Shown piece after piece: positions 16,080-25,113 of a stretch of 52,063 nt of DNA. The translations under genes were made by a program, and so were the position numbers. The stretch lies in NCBI RefSeq assembly GCF_000332355.1, contig NZ_KB235960.1, positions 210,626 to 262,688 on the forward strand, in the 5' to 3' direction. Position 1 is the stretch's first letter. The number at the start of each line of letters is the position of its first letter. This DNA is from Baaleninema simplex PCC 7105. Lineage in GTDB: Bacteria; Cyanobacteriota; Cyanobacteriia; Cyanobacteriales; Geitlerinemataceae. Below the pieces are notes generated by a model that ran no database searches, was not told the origin of the DNA, and worked only from the letters and a program-made list of their open reading frames with translations.

Positions 16080-16745
16080 ATGAACGACGCCAACTTAGAA
16101 CCCAAAGTCTATTTCGGACAGTTTGGAACCTACCAAATCACCGATCGCGATCGCTGGGAAGTCCGCATTTATCGTACCGGATTGCTCGTCGCCGCCCTCT
16201 GTTTCGCCGTCGGAACGGGGATCGTCTTCTGGCAAGATAAAATTCCCGGTGCGATCGAAGCCGTGACGCCGCTATATATCGTGTTTTGTCTGGCACTCGG
16301 CGTCAGCCTGCTGACGATTCACATCTACATGGCGGCATTACATCGTCTGTTGCAGGCGTTTTGGTTGGTGGGGTTCGCCTCGGCGATCGATCTGATTTTG
16401 CAAAGCGAACAGCCTTTCGCCCTCGCCGTGTACGACTACCCCAACAGCCTCTGGGGAATCGGATTTACCTTCGCCGCCTTAACGGGCATTTTCTTTAAAG
16501 AAGCCTTTTGTTTCGATCGCTTCGAGACGAAATTCCTCACGCCGCTGATTCCCATTTTGCTGCTGGGACATCTGACTGGATGGCTTCCGGAAGACGCCAA
16601 ACCTGTTTTACTCGGAACTTGGGCAGTATTGTTTTTTATTTTCGCCGCCCGCAAAATTCCCCAATCCATCCCCTCAGACATCGGCGATAAAAGCGTATTC
16701 GAGCATTTACGCCAAATCCGTAAAAATCCGGCGTCGGAAACCTAA
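16080..16745 (+). CDS. DUF2301 integral membrane protein
   Basis: 221 residues with about six or seven hydrophobic helices (roughly 30-50, 63-85, 88-107, 122-140, 150-165, 170-190). Sequence such as YQITDRDRWEVRIYRTGLL at the start and FFKEAFCFDRFE in a loop is typical of the cyanobacterial/plastid DUF2301 (COG5413) family. Function unknown. It is 96 bases downstream of trmH and 13 bases upstream of dprA, so probably co-transcribed with them. Length and composition are normal. Confidence 0.85.
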   Translation: MNDANLEPKVYFGQFGTYQITDRDRWEVRIYRTGLLVAALCFAVGTGIVFWQDKIPGAIEAVTPLYIVFCLALGVSLLTIHIYMAALHRLLQAFWLVGFASAIDLILQSEQPFALAVYDYPNSLWGIGFTFAALTGIFFKEAFCFDRFETKFLTPLIPILLLGHLTGWLPEDAKPVLLGTWAVLFFIFAARKIPQSIPSDIGDKSVFEHLRQIRKNPASET

Positions 16746-16758
16746 CCTCTGAAAGTGA

Positions 16759-17898
16759 ATGGACGAACGCGCTTACTGGGTGGCTTGGGTGCAAGTGCGA
16801 GGGGTCGGTTCGATTTTACTGCGCCGCCTCGACGATCGCTTCGGTTCCCTCGAGGCCGCTTGGCACGCCTCACCCGAGGAACTTCAAACCGTCGAAGGTT
16901 TGGGAACGCGAAAAGTCGCCGATATCGTCGAAGGGCGATCGCAACTCGATCCCGCCTCGCTGTTCGAGACACACCTCGAACGAAACCCGCAATTTTGGAC
17001 GCTGCGCGATCGCGACTACCCTCACTTACTCAAAGAAATCCCCAACCCACCGCCGATTCTGTACTATCGCGGCGTTCCCGACGCTGACGAAAATCGAGGC
17101 GTCACCCCGACTGTGGCGATCGTGGGAACCCGTCACCCCACCGAATACGGCAAACGCTGGACGCGCCGCTTCAGTCGCGTCCTCAGCCAGCGAGGATTTA
17201 CCATCGTGTCGGGACTCGCCGCTGGAATCGACGCCGAAGCCCACAAAGCCTGTCTCGAGGCTGGCGGACGCACGATCGCCGTATTCGGAACGGGAGTCGA
17301 TGTCGTCTATCCCCACGCAAATCGATCGCTCTACCAACGAGTTTTGCAATCGGGGTTAGCCGTCAGCGAATATCCCGCCGGAACCCAACCCGATCGCAAA
17401 CATTTTCCGCAACGCAACCGCATCATCGCCGGATTGAGTCGCGCGATCCTCGTCACCGAAGCCCCGCAAAAGTCCGGGGCGTTAATCACCGCCTACGTCG
17501 CCAACGACTTCTGCCGCGACGTTTACGCCGTTCCCGGTTCCCTGGACAACGCCAACTCGCGGGGATGTCTGGGGTTGCTCTCGCGGGGGGCGAACTTGGT
17601 TCTCGACGAGGGACACTTACTAGAAATGTTGGGAGAAATGCCCCAGGTGGATGTCACGCCAGCGACGCCGACGGTTTCCGAATCCGTTCCCGCCACGGTT
17701 CCCCCAGCCAAACCCAAACCCAAGTTACCGCCGAATCTCGATCGCGTGTTTGCGGCGATTTCCGGCGAACCCACCGCCCTCGATGTTATCGTCGAACAGT
17801 CTGGACTCGAGGCCGGCATCGTCTTGAGTTCCTTAGCTCAGCTAGAATTGTTGGACTTGGTGTCGAACCTACCGGGGATGCGATACCAACGGCTTTGA
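16759..17898 (+). CDS. dprA: DNA-processing protein DprA
   Basis: 379 residues. In natural transformation DprA binds incoming single-stranded DNA and loads RecA. Layout: an N-terminal SAM-like helical region with a helix-hairpin-helix pattern (TVEGLGTRKVADIVEG), then the Rossmann-like core with IVGTRHPTEYG, IVSGLAAGIDAEAH and FGTGVDVVYP, the FPQRNRIIAGLS stretch, and a C-terminal winged-helix-like domain (about 315-379) after a Pro-rich linker. All core motifs are intact, consistent with a competence-capable cyanobacterium, though no other com genes are in view. Start ATG at 16759, 13 bases after the DUF2301 stop. Confidence 0.95.
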   Translation: MDERAYWVAWVQVRGVGSILLRRLDDRFGSLEAAWHASPEELQTVEGLGTRKVADIVEGRSQLDPASLFETHLERNPQFWTLRDRDYPHLLKEIPNPPPILYYRGVPDADENRGVTPTVAIVGTRHPTEYGKRWTRRFSRVLSQRGFTIVSGLAAGIDAEAHKACLEAGGRTIAVFGTGVDVVYPHANRSLYQRVLQSGLAVSEYPAGTQPDRKHFPQRNRIIAGLSRAILVTEAPQKSGALITAYVANDFCRDVYAVPGSLDNANSRGCLGLLSRGANLVLDEGHLLEMLGEMPQVDVTPATPTVSESVPATVPPAKPKPKLPPNLDRVFAAISGEPTALDVIVEQSGLEAGIVLSSLAQLELLDLVSNLPGMRYQRL

Positions 17899-17948
17899 TG
17901 GGCTTCTGATTCGATTCTTATTTGCTTCTCGTTCACTTTCCCATTTGT

Positions 17949-18773
17949 ATGAAACTCCTCATCGGTAACGACGACGGCATTTTTGCGAAAGGCGTGCGGA
18001 GTTTGGCCAACGCTCTGGCCGAAGACGGACACGACGTCACTGTAGTTTGTCCCGATCGCGAACGATCGGCAACGGGTCACAGCCTCACGATGCACCAACC
18101 GATTCGCGCCGAACCCGTGCAAGCCATGTTTCACCCGGCGGTTAAGGCGTGGTCTTGTTCGGGGACGCCGTCGGACTGCATTAAACTCGCGTTGGGGGCG
18201 TTGTTAGACAGTTTCCCCGATTTCGTGTTAGCGGGAATCAACCACGGTGCGAATACCGGAACGGATATTCTGTATTCGGGGACGGTTTCGGCGGCGATGG
18301 AAGGCTATATCGAAGGGATTCCCAGCATCGCGTTCAGTCTCACCAGTTTTACATCTCAGGAATTCGGTTCGGCGGTGGAGTTCGCGCGATCGTTTATGGC
18401 GCAGTTGAGCGATCGCCCTCCCCAAGTGCCGATGTTGTTGAACGTGAACGTTCCGGCGGTTCCGAGCGATCGCATCGCAGGCGTCACCCTCGCCAGACAA
18501 GGGGTTCGTCGCTATACCGATGTTTTTCAAAAACGCATCGACCCTCGAGGAAAAACCTACTATTGGTTAGCCGGAGAAGTCCTAGAAGAAATCGACGACG
18601 AAAAAGGGGAAAATACACTTCCCATCGACATGGCTGCCATCGCCGACAACTACATCACCATCACGCCCCTACAAGCCAAACTCATTTGTCGAGACACCTT
18701 ATCGCAGATAGAACAGTGGCAATGGCTAGAAAAACTATCTTTTTCTCGATCTCAAAAATCACTTTTCGATTAA
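17949..18773 (+). CDS. surE: 5'/3'-nucleotidase SurE
   Basis: 274 residues from ATG 17949 ([11 protein letters not shown]). An upstream in-frame start at 17922 would add nine residues that are foreign to the family. SurE is a metal-dependent phosphatase that dephosphorylates nucleoside monophosphates (and sometimes exopolyphosphate) in the cytoplasm. Metal-site residues Asp8-Asp9 in NDDG are present, as are [14 protein letters not shown] and the [18 protein letters not shown] loop that supplies the catalytic Asn. Fifty bases downstream of dprA, same strand. The tail after about residue 255 ([12 protein letters not shown]) is extra and AT-rich. Confidence 0.93.
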   Translation: MKLLIGNDDGIFAKGVRSLANALAEDGHDVTVVCPDRERSATGHSLTMHQPIRAEPVQAMFHPAVKAWSCSGTPSDCIKLALGALLDSFPDFVLAGINHGANTGTDILYSGTVSAAMEGYIEGIPSIAFSLTSFTSQEFGSAVEFARSFMAQLSDRPPQVPMLLNVNVPAVPSDRIAGVTLARQGVRRYTDVFQKRIDPRGKTYYWLAGEVLEEIDDEKGENTLPIDMAAIADNYITITPLQAKLICRDTLSQIEQWQWLEKLSFSRSQKSLFD

Positions 18774-18846
18774 AAAATAATTCAGAAAGTAGTTTTTGTG
18801 TTTTTTTAAACCCTTTACAAGTACGGAATTGAAGTTGTTTGAAACC

Positions 18847-18874
18847 CTCTGTGTCCTCTGTGTCTCTGTGGTGA
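18847..18874 (-). repeat. Dispersed CACCACAGAGACACAGAGG repeat, copy 2
   Basis: Inverse-oriented copy of the unit at 11892-11920, in the surE/aldo-keto reductase spacer. One base differs near the end (ACAGAG versus ACGGAG). Confidence 0.75.
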
Positions 18875-18890
18875 CTCTCCCCCAAAATTC

Positions 18891-19928
18891 ATGCAATTAA
18901 ACCCTCTCGGAAACAGCGACCTCCAAGTCTCCGAAATCTGCCTGGGAACCATGACCTACGGGCAGCAAAACACCATCGAAGACGCCCACCAACAACTCGA
19001 TATGGCGATCGATCGCGGCGTCAACTTTATCGATACCGCCGAAATGTACCCCGTTCCCAGTCGTGCAGAAACCCAGGGCAGAACTAGCGAATATATCGGG
19101 GCTTGGTTAGTCAAACAACAGCGAAACAAACTCATTGTTGCGACAAAAGTTGCCGGGCCGACCTCGCGAATTCCCTGGATTCGGGGGAAAGACCGAAAAC
19201 TCGATCGCCCCAACCTCGAAAAAGCGATCGACGACAGCCTCAAACGCCTCCAAACCGATTACGTCGATCTCTATCAAATTCACTGGCCCGATCGCTACGT
19301 TCCCCTCTTTGGCGCACCGTCCTTCGACCCGAAAAGCGATCGCGAAACCGTTTCCATCCTCGAGCAATTACAAGTTTTTAAAGACCTGATAGACGCGGGC
19401 AAAATCCGCTATTTAGGCTTAAGTAACGAAACCCCCTGGGGCGTCTGTCAGTTTTGCCACCTCGCCGACAGCCTGGGACTTCCCCGTGTCGTCTCCATCC
19501 AAAACGCCTATAGCCTCCTCAACCGGGAATTTGAAACCACCCTCGCCGAAACCAGTTATCGGGAAAACGTTCCCCTCCTGGCGTACAGTCCCCTCGCCTT
19601 CGGCTTCCTCACCGGAAAACACCTCGAAGGCCCCAAAGAAAACTCTCGTGTCGCCTTGTTTTCAGGGTTTGGCAACCGCTACAGCAAACCTAACGTCGAA
19701 CCTGCGACTCGGGAGTACGTGGCGTTAGCGAAGAAATTCGGACTGTCGCCGACGCAACTGGCGTTAGCCTTTGTGCGTTCTCGCAGTTTCGTCGCCAGTA
19801 CGATTATTGGGGCGACAAGTCTCGAACAGTTGCAGGAAAACCTCGATAGTGTCAACGTTGAATTTACGCCGGAAATGTTAGCTGAAATCGATGCAGTACA
19901 TTTAAAATATCCCAATCCCGCACCGTAA
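18891..19928 (+). CDS. Aldo/keto reductase (Tas-like)
   Basis: 345 residues, TIM-barrel NADPH-dependent oxidoreductase that reduces aldehydes or ketones. The substrate is not determined by sequence. The catalytic tetrad is visible: Asp and Tyr in FIDTAEMYPV, Lys in IVATKVAGP and His in YQIHWPD. The cofactor-binding C-terminal segment (FVRSRSFVASTIIGATSLEQL) is intact. The long loop carrying PVPSRAETQGRTSEYIG is typical of the Tas (AKR11/12-like) branch rather than of AKR5. Start ATG at 18891. It may be transcribed alone, since a repeat-bearing spacer of 117 bases separates it from surE. Confidence 0.9.
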   Translation: MQLNPLGNSDLQVSEICLGTMTYGQQNTIEDAHQQLDMAIDRGVNFIDTAEMYPVPSRAETQGRTSEYIGAWLVKQQRNKLIVATKVAGPTSRIPWIRGKDRKLDRPNLEKAIDDSLKRLQTDYVDLYQIHWPDRYVPLFGAPSFDPKSDRETVSILEQLQVFKDLIDAGKIRYLGLSNETPWGVCQFCHLADSLGLPRVVSIQNAYSLLNREFETTLAETSYRENVPLLAYSPLAFGFLTGKHLEGPKENSRVALFSGFGNRYSKPNVEPATREYVALAKKFGLSPTQLALAFVRSRSFVASTIIGATSLEQLQENLDSVNVEFTPEMLAEIDAVHLKYPNPAP

Positions 19929-19953
19929 TGGAGCGATCGCAACTCGATCGCAA

Positions 19954-20097
19954 TGGGTCTCTTGGTGTTGCAGTGATAGGCTTGGGTTACCGATGGCAGA
20001 ACCCTCGTGATATAAGGGATACCACTCAATTTCTGTCAATTTCTGTCAAGTGGCGATCGTAATTTCCCCGGTTTTCACTATAAGTCCAAGAGACCCA
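19954..20097. repeat. 144-bp element with 12-bp perfect terminal inverted repeats
   Basis: TGGGTCTCTTGG at 19954-19965 and its exact complement CCAAGAGACCCA at 20086-20097 bracket a non-coding segment containing a tandem AATTTCTGTC. This looks like a third kind of miniature inverted-repeat element. No target duplication is evident. A degenerate end (GGAAGACCCA) occurs near 41020. Confidence 0.55.
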
Positions 20098-20187
20098 CTT
20101 TATCTTTTTCTAAAAAGCCCACAAATTACGTAGGAGCAATTTGGAATTTCGTCCATCGCGATCGGGCTTCAATTCGCGATCGTCATC

Positions 20188-20460
20188 TTGACATCCTCAC
20201 CGCCCTGGAAGGACGGTGATTCCCAAACCTCGCGATTTGGGTTCCTGCTTCCTTCTCTCTCGAGTTTTTCGCAGTTGCTCTCCGGATCGAGATCCTTCAA
20301 GTCTTACACTCGCTTCACAGGCTGTAACGGTGTGTCCCACCGCCAAAATTCCAATTCAATTGGAGTTTTAGGCAAACTTACTAACTTGGGTTTCGTTAGC
20401 CAGTTTAACCATTCACGTCCATTGTACTGTAAAGCCGCCCTAGAAGGGCGGGGTTTCAAA
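20188..20460 (-). pseudogene. tnpB relic, C-terminal end of an IS200/IS605 element
   Basis: On the minus strand this encodes the tnpB C-terminus GHTVTACEASVRLE...SGEQLRKTRERRKQEPKS, followed by a right end with paired CACCGTCC...GGGCGGTG and the terminal GAGGATGTCAA. Everything upstream of the zinc-finger/RuvC III part is lost or replaced. A second IS-end-like hairpin (CCGCCC-TAGAA-GGGCGG) lies at about 20433-20449. It is valuable as the empty-site reference for the 45-bp insert in the tnpB at 8301-9572. The whole of 19929-21376 has no convincing gene. Confidence 0.75.
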
Positions 20461-20842
20461 CCCAAAATTTTCGATAACTGAAACTTGTAGAAAAAGACGA
20501 ATAGAGCGAATCCTGATACCGTAGGGCTTGCCCAACGATCGTTTTAAACTCTCGTTTCTTCATGAAATCGGCGATCGCCGAACGTTCAGTCGAGCCGCTG
20601 AGCGAAGTCGAAACGTCGAGCATCTCGATCGGGAAACCTTGCACTATCCCCTCGAAAAAATCCTCAAAACCTTTACCAGCCCTACATTTCAGTTTTATAC
20701 AGCCAGCCCTAACTATGCATGACTCTACCCATACGGAAACGGCCAGTCATATTGCGGCGATCGCCTTCAGTCTCGATGGAAACGTCCCGATCGGCAGCGA
20801 TATTTATGATGTTTAACACTTAATTGTCTTAAGTCAAGCTTG

Positions 20843-20870
20843 TATGTGACACTTATGTAAGTGGCATACA
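20843..20870. other. Imperfect hairpin in non-coding DNA
   Basis: GTATGTGACACTTA pairs with TAAGTGGCATAC around a short loop. It lies in a 1.4-kb gene-free interval. It has no U-tract, so it is not a standard terminator. Confidence 0.4.
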
Positions 20871-21042
20871 GATCTAAGTGTTTCTGTCGTTTTCCCAATA
20901 CTTTGGCGTTATCTCAGTAATATTACGGATTTTTCAACAAGCTTCAGGGAAGTATCCGCAATTTCACTTAAGTAGTCTTAATGCCCGCACGACCCAGATA
21001 GTACAGTCTTGCATATGGGCATCTCGATTCATTCAAGCTTAT

Positions 21043-21094
21043 TGAGTCCTAGACTCCGCTCGGACTCAACGCTTCGACTTCGCTCAGCGTTGAG
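21043..21094 (+). repeat. Double-palindrome TTCGACTTCGCTCAGC element
   Basis: TTGAGTCC...GGACTCAA and CTCAACGCT...AGCGTTGAG overlap, giving two alternative hairpins. A closely related unit is inserted in tnpB at 50618-50669. Confidence 0.7.
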
Positions 21095-21133
21095 AAACAA
21101 GCTCTGCTATCGAGAATAGCGAACGAGACTTCA

Positions 21134-21172
21134 AAGGTTTCAGCCATTGGGGTTTAAGCCAGAATCAATTTT
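21134..21172 (+). promoter_or_regulatory. Duplicated upstream element, copy 1 (partner 22235-22273)
   Basis: The segment GGTTTCAGCCATTGG followed by GGTTTAAGCCAGAATCAATT recurs with five or six differences at 22235-22273. Copy 1 lies about 205 bases before the inclusion-body gene and copy 2 about 70 bases before the LamG gene. A shared regulatory role is inference. Confidence 0.45.
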
Positions 21173-21376
21173 TTGGGGTGTCCACATCATCTCGATCCCG
21201 ATGCGTCTTGGTGGACGTGATGATGGCGATCGCTGAAAAGATTTAAACAAGTCTAGAGCGATCGTAGACGAAAAAATCCTGATGATTGAGTCGGTCTAAC
21301 TCCAAAATCTTTCAACAATCCACTCATTCTGAATATTTTGCTGACAGAGACATCCTTGAAAGGAGTATCTTACAAA

Positions 21377-21811
21377 ATGAGCACAATAAACATCCTCTGT
21401 GTCATTGACGCGGAATCACTCGTTAAAAAATATCCAGCCGCCGCAAAGAGTCGTCAAACTCTTAACCATACACAACTACATCCGTATGCGCGCATGATTG
21501 CAAAGCAAGATGACGTTCTTGCTAGTCAAGCCAGCGACGATTTATCCATCAAAGTTAAGCAAGGTGATACCGTCAAGTGGCGAGCCGTAAGTCTTACCGA
21601 CGATCGAGAATATCAAGTGGATATCGATGGCTTTTCTAGCGTTGATACTGGGTTTCCCCCGTTTGAGTTAGGCAATACCGATACCTGGCAAACCATGATT
21701 ACCCAGCTCCCTGGGAGTGGGAAAGACGCCTATTGGGTCAGTTTTAGCGTCAAAGATCCGAACGGAAAACGCTATCAATTTAATTGGGATCCGTATATTA
21801 CAGTGGTCTAA
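21377..21811 (+). CDS. Inclusion-body (PixA/AidA) family protein
   Basis: 144 residues from ATG 21377, which has an AAAGGAG ribosome site. A start at 21338 would add 13 residues. N-terminal MSTINILCVIDAESLV followed by Pro/His-containing segments, VKQGDTVKWRAVSL, and a closing YQFNWDPYITVV are hallmarks of the AidA/PixA family. The prototype PixA forms cytoplasmic crystalline inclusions in Xenorhabdus; AidA-type members are linked to quorum-controlled host traits. No signal peptide. It heads a seven-gene same-strand group with a LamG protein, subtilase, choice-of-anchor-K and VWA proteins. The DNA is poorer in GC than neighbouring core genes and has no HIP1 octamer. Confidence 0.85.
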   Translation: MSTINILCVIDAESLVKKYPAAAKSRQTLNHTQLHPYARMIAKQDDVLASQASDDLSIKVKQGDTVKWRAVSLTDDREYQVDIDGFSSVDTGFPPFELGNTDTWQTMITQLPGSGKDAYWVSFSVKDPNGKRYQFNWDPYITVV

Positions 21812-21851
21812 CCATTCGATCGGTCGCTCGAACAGTCGCTACCTGTTTATC

Positions 21852-21970
21852 GCTTATTGATAAGCAATTGAAATTCAGGTGCAGGGCAAACACATCTTGT
21901 TTCGATTCTCAGCAAGCCTCTCATTAGTTTCATGAACAACTGCTTATTAATAAGAGATTGAAATCCGAGA
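21852..21970 (+). repeat. Two palindromic repeats, CTTATTRATAAG followed by ATTGAAAT
   Basis: Units at 21852-21879 and 21942-21969 each hold a perfect short palindrome (GCTTATTGATAAGC; CTTATTAATAAG), then two bases, then ATTGAAAT. They sit just after the inclusion-body gene. The 531-base gap 21812-22342 holds these and the duplicated upstream element, and no credible gene. Confidence 0.6.
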
Positions 21971-22234
21971 GGATTGTTGACGCTCGAGTTGAGCGAGACA
22001 ATCTGGATTGGCAGGCAATTCACATCAAGGCGATTCCTTTCAAGCCAAACTTAGATATGTCTGCCCTGCGGTAGAGCCACGCTTTTTAAGAGTAGATAAG
22101 TGCTTGTGCTGTACCACTATCCACCTACGCTCTATATTCCATTTCTTGAAGTGCGTAACTCCTAAATTTTGGAGAACACACCACAGCAGACGAGTTTTAG
22201 CTATCTTGGGCAGCTTCACTGTCTAAAAAAAATC

Positions 22235-22273
22235 AAGGGTTTCAGCTATTGGAGTTTGAACCAGAATCAATTT
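22235..22273 (+). promoter_or_regulatory. Duplicated upstream element, copy 2
   Basis: Matches 21134-21172 (GGTTTCAGCTATTGG, then AGTTTGAACCAGAATCAATT). It ends about 70 bases before the LamG protein start, a distance suitable for a promoter or activator site. Confidence 0.45.
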
Positions 22274-22342
22274 GTCGAAATGCCCTTATGGGTCAGTGAT
22301 TCAAGATTGATGTCCTCTTTTATGTAGGAGTTTATTTAAACA

Positions 22343-24784
22343 ATGGTTAAATCACAAACAGTTCTTACCTTTGACGGAAATAATTTTGTAAATTTGGATA
22401 AAAAAGATCGATTTAAAATCAAAAAAAATATTACATTAGAAGCTTGGATTTATGCAATAGCTAATCAAGAATGGACTGGCATTATCTCTAACGTTTATGA
22501 CTCGGGTTATACTGAAAGTGGCTATGGTATTCTTCTCGACGGTAAGAGTGGTGTCTATTTTGGCTTAACAATTCCCTCCCAAGGAATTCAGTATTTGAGT
22601 AGTGGCGTCGATACATTGAAGCTAAATGAGTGGCATCATATTGCTGGAACTTACGATGGTCAACAGATGACAGTATATGTTGATGGAGTAGCCAAAGCGA
22701 ACAAAAGTATTTCTAGTTCCAGCATTAATTATAATCCCGAAAATGACTTATCGATCGGGATGTACAAAGATAATAATGAAACCTATACTTTCAAGGGTAA
22801 AATCGCTGAAGTGCGTCTGTGGGATCGAATTCGTTCCCAAGACGAGATCGAACAATCCATGAACTACCGACTTAGGGGAGATGAACCTGGACTGGTTGGC
22901 TATTGGCCCTTAAATGAAGGTTCTAGTAATATCGCCCAAGACAAAACTGCAAACGGAAATAATGGCACTATCAACGGCGCAACTTGGGAGCAATCTGAAG
23001 TACCTCTAACTAGCATAATTAATGAGGGAATTAACTTACGTCCGTGGACAGCTGAATCAGTTGACAAGCTGGTGAAATATGCAAAAGCATGGGTGTGGGC
23101 TCACCAGCCCACCATTGCTTCTTATAAACCTTCTAGTTGCTATCAATATAACTCTTATCGCAACAGAAACGATGCCAACACCATCACTCATCAAGGAACA
23201 GGACAATACACAGTAGAACTTCCTGGGTTAGGGAAAAAAAATGGAATTATCCATGTTGCTCCCTATGGCAATACCAATCATTCCTGTCAGCTCGCCTCTT
23301 GGGAAACATCTGGAACGACCAAAAAGATTAAAGTCTGTTGTTTTAAAGACGGTCATCCGTTCGATGGTCGATTTACATTGCTTTTTTATAAAGAGTCTCG
23401 TAAAAAAACAGAAAGGGATGGCGCTTATCTATGGGCAGATCGACCGACAGATGACGAATATATACCTAACAAAAAATGTCAATGGAACTCTAAAGGAGTA
23501 TCCAATACAGTGCGTCACTTAAAAACGGGAGTTTATCAAATTGAAATACCTGAAATGTCACAATCTAGCGGAGTATTTTTAGCAACTGCCTGTGATTCTC
23601 CTGAGTCCCAACGCACGGCAAAAGTGAAAAATTGGAAATACGACGGTAACAATCTCATTGTTGACATCAATTGTTTTGATGCCCACGAAAACCTAGCCGA
23701 TAGTCAGTTCACGTTTACTTATATGTCCGACAGCGACATTCCAATCGAAAGCGAATTTGAGTATAACGATGATGATGACACTGGCGAACTTGTAAAATCT
23801 GCAAAAGCATGGGTATGGGCTAATCAAGTCAGAGTTCCCTCCTACGTACCTCACCCGTTCGCTCAATACAACTCTTATTACAACCGCAACGATTGCAACA
23901 GAATTTTCTGTCAAGGAACAGGACAGTACCTTGTCGATCTACCTGGCTTGGCAACAAGTCGGGGAATCGTTCACGTTTCGCCCTATGGCAACAGCAACCA
24001 TTCTTGTCAAGTGAACTTTTGGGGTCCGGCTGGAACGACCCAAAGAATTCAAGTCTATTGCTTTAAAAATGGTTTCTTAACCGATGGTCTATTTACTTTA
24101 CTTTTTTATAAAGAATCTCGTCAAAAATCTCAAAGAGAAGGTGCTTATTTATGGGCGGATCGACCAACAGACGACTACTATACTCCCAACAAAGAACGCC
24201 AATGGAATTCCAAAGGATTCTTAAACAAAGTATGCCGCTTAGACACTGGGGTCTACCAAATCGAACTACCCGGTCTGTCGCAATTTAATGGAGTAGTTTT
24301 AGCAACTGCTTGCAGCCCCATTTCTGCAAAACGCTTAGCAAAAGTGAAAGGCTGGACACATGACGGCAGCAATCTTGTTATTGAAGTTAACTGTTTTCAC
24401 CCCAACGGCCAGTTAGCTGACAGTCAGTTCACGTTTAGCTATATGTCTGATGTGCAACTGGGACAATCGGAGTCTGACGAGCAACATCATGGAGGATTCA
24501 TTACCTATACCCCCTCCCAGGTCCATCAACTCAATACTCAGGGAGTTGCGAACAGTGTTCAACGCAGTTCAGCCGGAAATTATATCGCTAGATTACCCAA
24601 TTTGCCTCCTACCCAAACCACTCAAGCTCTGGTAACTCCCATTGGAGAAAGTAGCAAAGAGTGCGTTATTAGATGGTGGGGTAACTATACCGACTTATAC
24701 CTAAGCTGTTTAGATAATCCAGAACGATCTGTAGATTCTGCTTTTAGTTTGCTCTACCTGACAAATCATAGAATTTCAAAGTAA
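22343..24784 (+). CDS. LamG-domain protein with five repeated beta-rich modules
   Basis: 813 residues, ATG with AGGAG ribosome site, no signal peptide. Residues about 1-210 are a LamG/concanavalin-like domain (LTFDGNNFVNLDK..., ITLEAWIYA, WHHIAGTYDGQQMTVYVDG, EVRLWDRIRS, LVGYWPLNEG), a fold that binds carbohydrate or protein. Then come five ~110-residue modules (starting near residues 247, 360, 487, 600, 716). The pattern is W-x-P-x3-Y-x-P...NS-x-G-x-x-N-x-V...G-x-Y-x-V-x-L-P-G-L...Y-G...C...W...CF...D-x-x-F-x-x-L-Y. Modules 1 and 3, and 2 and 4, are the closest pairs, so a two-module block was duplicated. The fifth is degenerate. Likely a binding or structural protein. The modules resemble beta domains of secreted actinobacterial proteins, yet no export signal is seen here. 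Confidence 0.8.
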   Translation: MVKSQTVLTFDGNNFVNLDKKDRFKIKKNITLEAWIYAIANQEWTGIISNVYDSGYTESGYGILLDGKSGVYFGLTIPSQGIQYLSSGVDTLKLNEWHHIAGTYDGQQMTVYVDGVAKANKSISSSSINYNPENDLSIGMYKDNNETYTFKGKIAEVRLWDRIRSQDEIEQSMNYRLRGDEPGLVGYWPLNEGSSNIAQDKTANGNNGTINGATWEQSEVPLTSIINEGINLRPWTAESVDKLVKYAKAWVWAHQPTIASYKPSSCYQYNSYRNRNDANTITHQGTGQYTVELPGLGKKNGIIHVAPYGNTNHSCQLASWETSGTTKKIKVCCFKDGHPFDGRFTLLFYKESRKKTERDGAYLWADRPTDDEYIPNKKCQWNSKGVSNTVRHLKTGVYQIEIPEMSQSSGVFLATACDSPESQRTAKVKNWKYDGNNLIVDINCFDAHENLADSQFTFTYMSDSDIPIESEFEYNDDDDTGELVKSAKAWVWANQVRVPSYVPHPFAQYNSYYNRNDCNRIFCQGTGQYLVDLPGLATSRGIVHVSPYGNSNHSCQVNFWGPAGTTQRIQVYCFKNGFLTDGLFTLLFYKESRQKSQREGAYLWADRPTDDYYTPNKERQWNSKGFLNKVCRLDTGVYQIELPGLSQFNGVVLATACSPISAKRLAKVKGWTHDGSNLVIEVNCFHPNGQLADSQFTFSYMSDVQLGQSESDEQHHGGFITYTPSQVHQLNTQGVANSVQRSSAGNYIARLPNLPPTQTTQALVTPIGESSKECVIRWWGNYTDLYLSCLDNPERSVDSAFSLLYLTNHRISK

Positions 24785-24846
24785 ATTTTAAGCCAATTAT
24801 CCTCTAGAATTACTCCAAGTTCAGAGATTCAAAAAATTCAATACTC

Positions 24847-25101
24847 ATGCAAAATTTATTGATTACACTCGAACTTCAAGCCAAGAACAACTCATTAGAA
24901 TATGTCAAACAGCTTCCGGGGATTAATGAGTTAGAAATCGATGAAGAATATGGTTTAGTTCTCATCAGTCCCAAGCGACAGCTCTACGTTATACGTGTAT
25001 CGGGAGATATGGATGTAGAGCAGCTAATGTCGATTCAGCCAGCCGTCAAGGGAGTCTATGGAGATCCCAAAATAGAAGCGATCGATGAATCTATTGAATA
25101 A
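24847..25101 (+). CDS. Small protein resembling the subtilase N-terminal (prodomain-like) region
   Basis: 84 residues, with a weak ribosome site. Its C-terminal half, EQLMSIQPAVKGVYGDPKIEAI, resembles the N-terminal region of the next gene's product (ARLMDAVERDDDGVGVFADPQIEPI, residues 87-111), which is where a subtilase prodomain sits. The gene ends 12 bases before the subtilase. I infer a stand-alone prodomain-like inhibitor or folding chaperone for the peptidase, as known for inhibitor-I9 proteins. The sequence similarity is short and was judged by eye. Otherwise unrecognised. Confidence 0.65.
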   Translation: MQNLLITLELQAKNNSLEYVKQLPGINELEIDEEYGLVLISPKRQLYVIRVSGDMDVEQLMSIQPAVKGVYGDPKIEAIDESIE

Positions 25102-25113
25102 GGAGAGAAGAAA

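Noticed and set aside
20562-20816. 84-codon open frame
   Set aside because: No family, no ribosome site, overlaps a short palindromic repeat (CGCTGAGCGAAGTCG), and the composition is unlike a protein.
21852-21970. Possible CRISPR remnant (two repeats ending ATTGAAAT)
   Set aside because: Only two units, imperfectly matched, about 90 bases apart, each with its own internal palindrome, and no cas genes in the window.
22008-22226. 72-codon open frame before the LamG gene
   Set aside because: Cys/Arg-rich chance frame in a repeat-bearing spacer, with no ribosome site.
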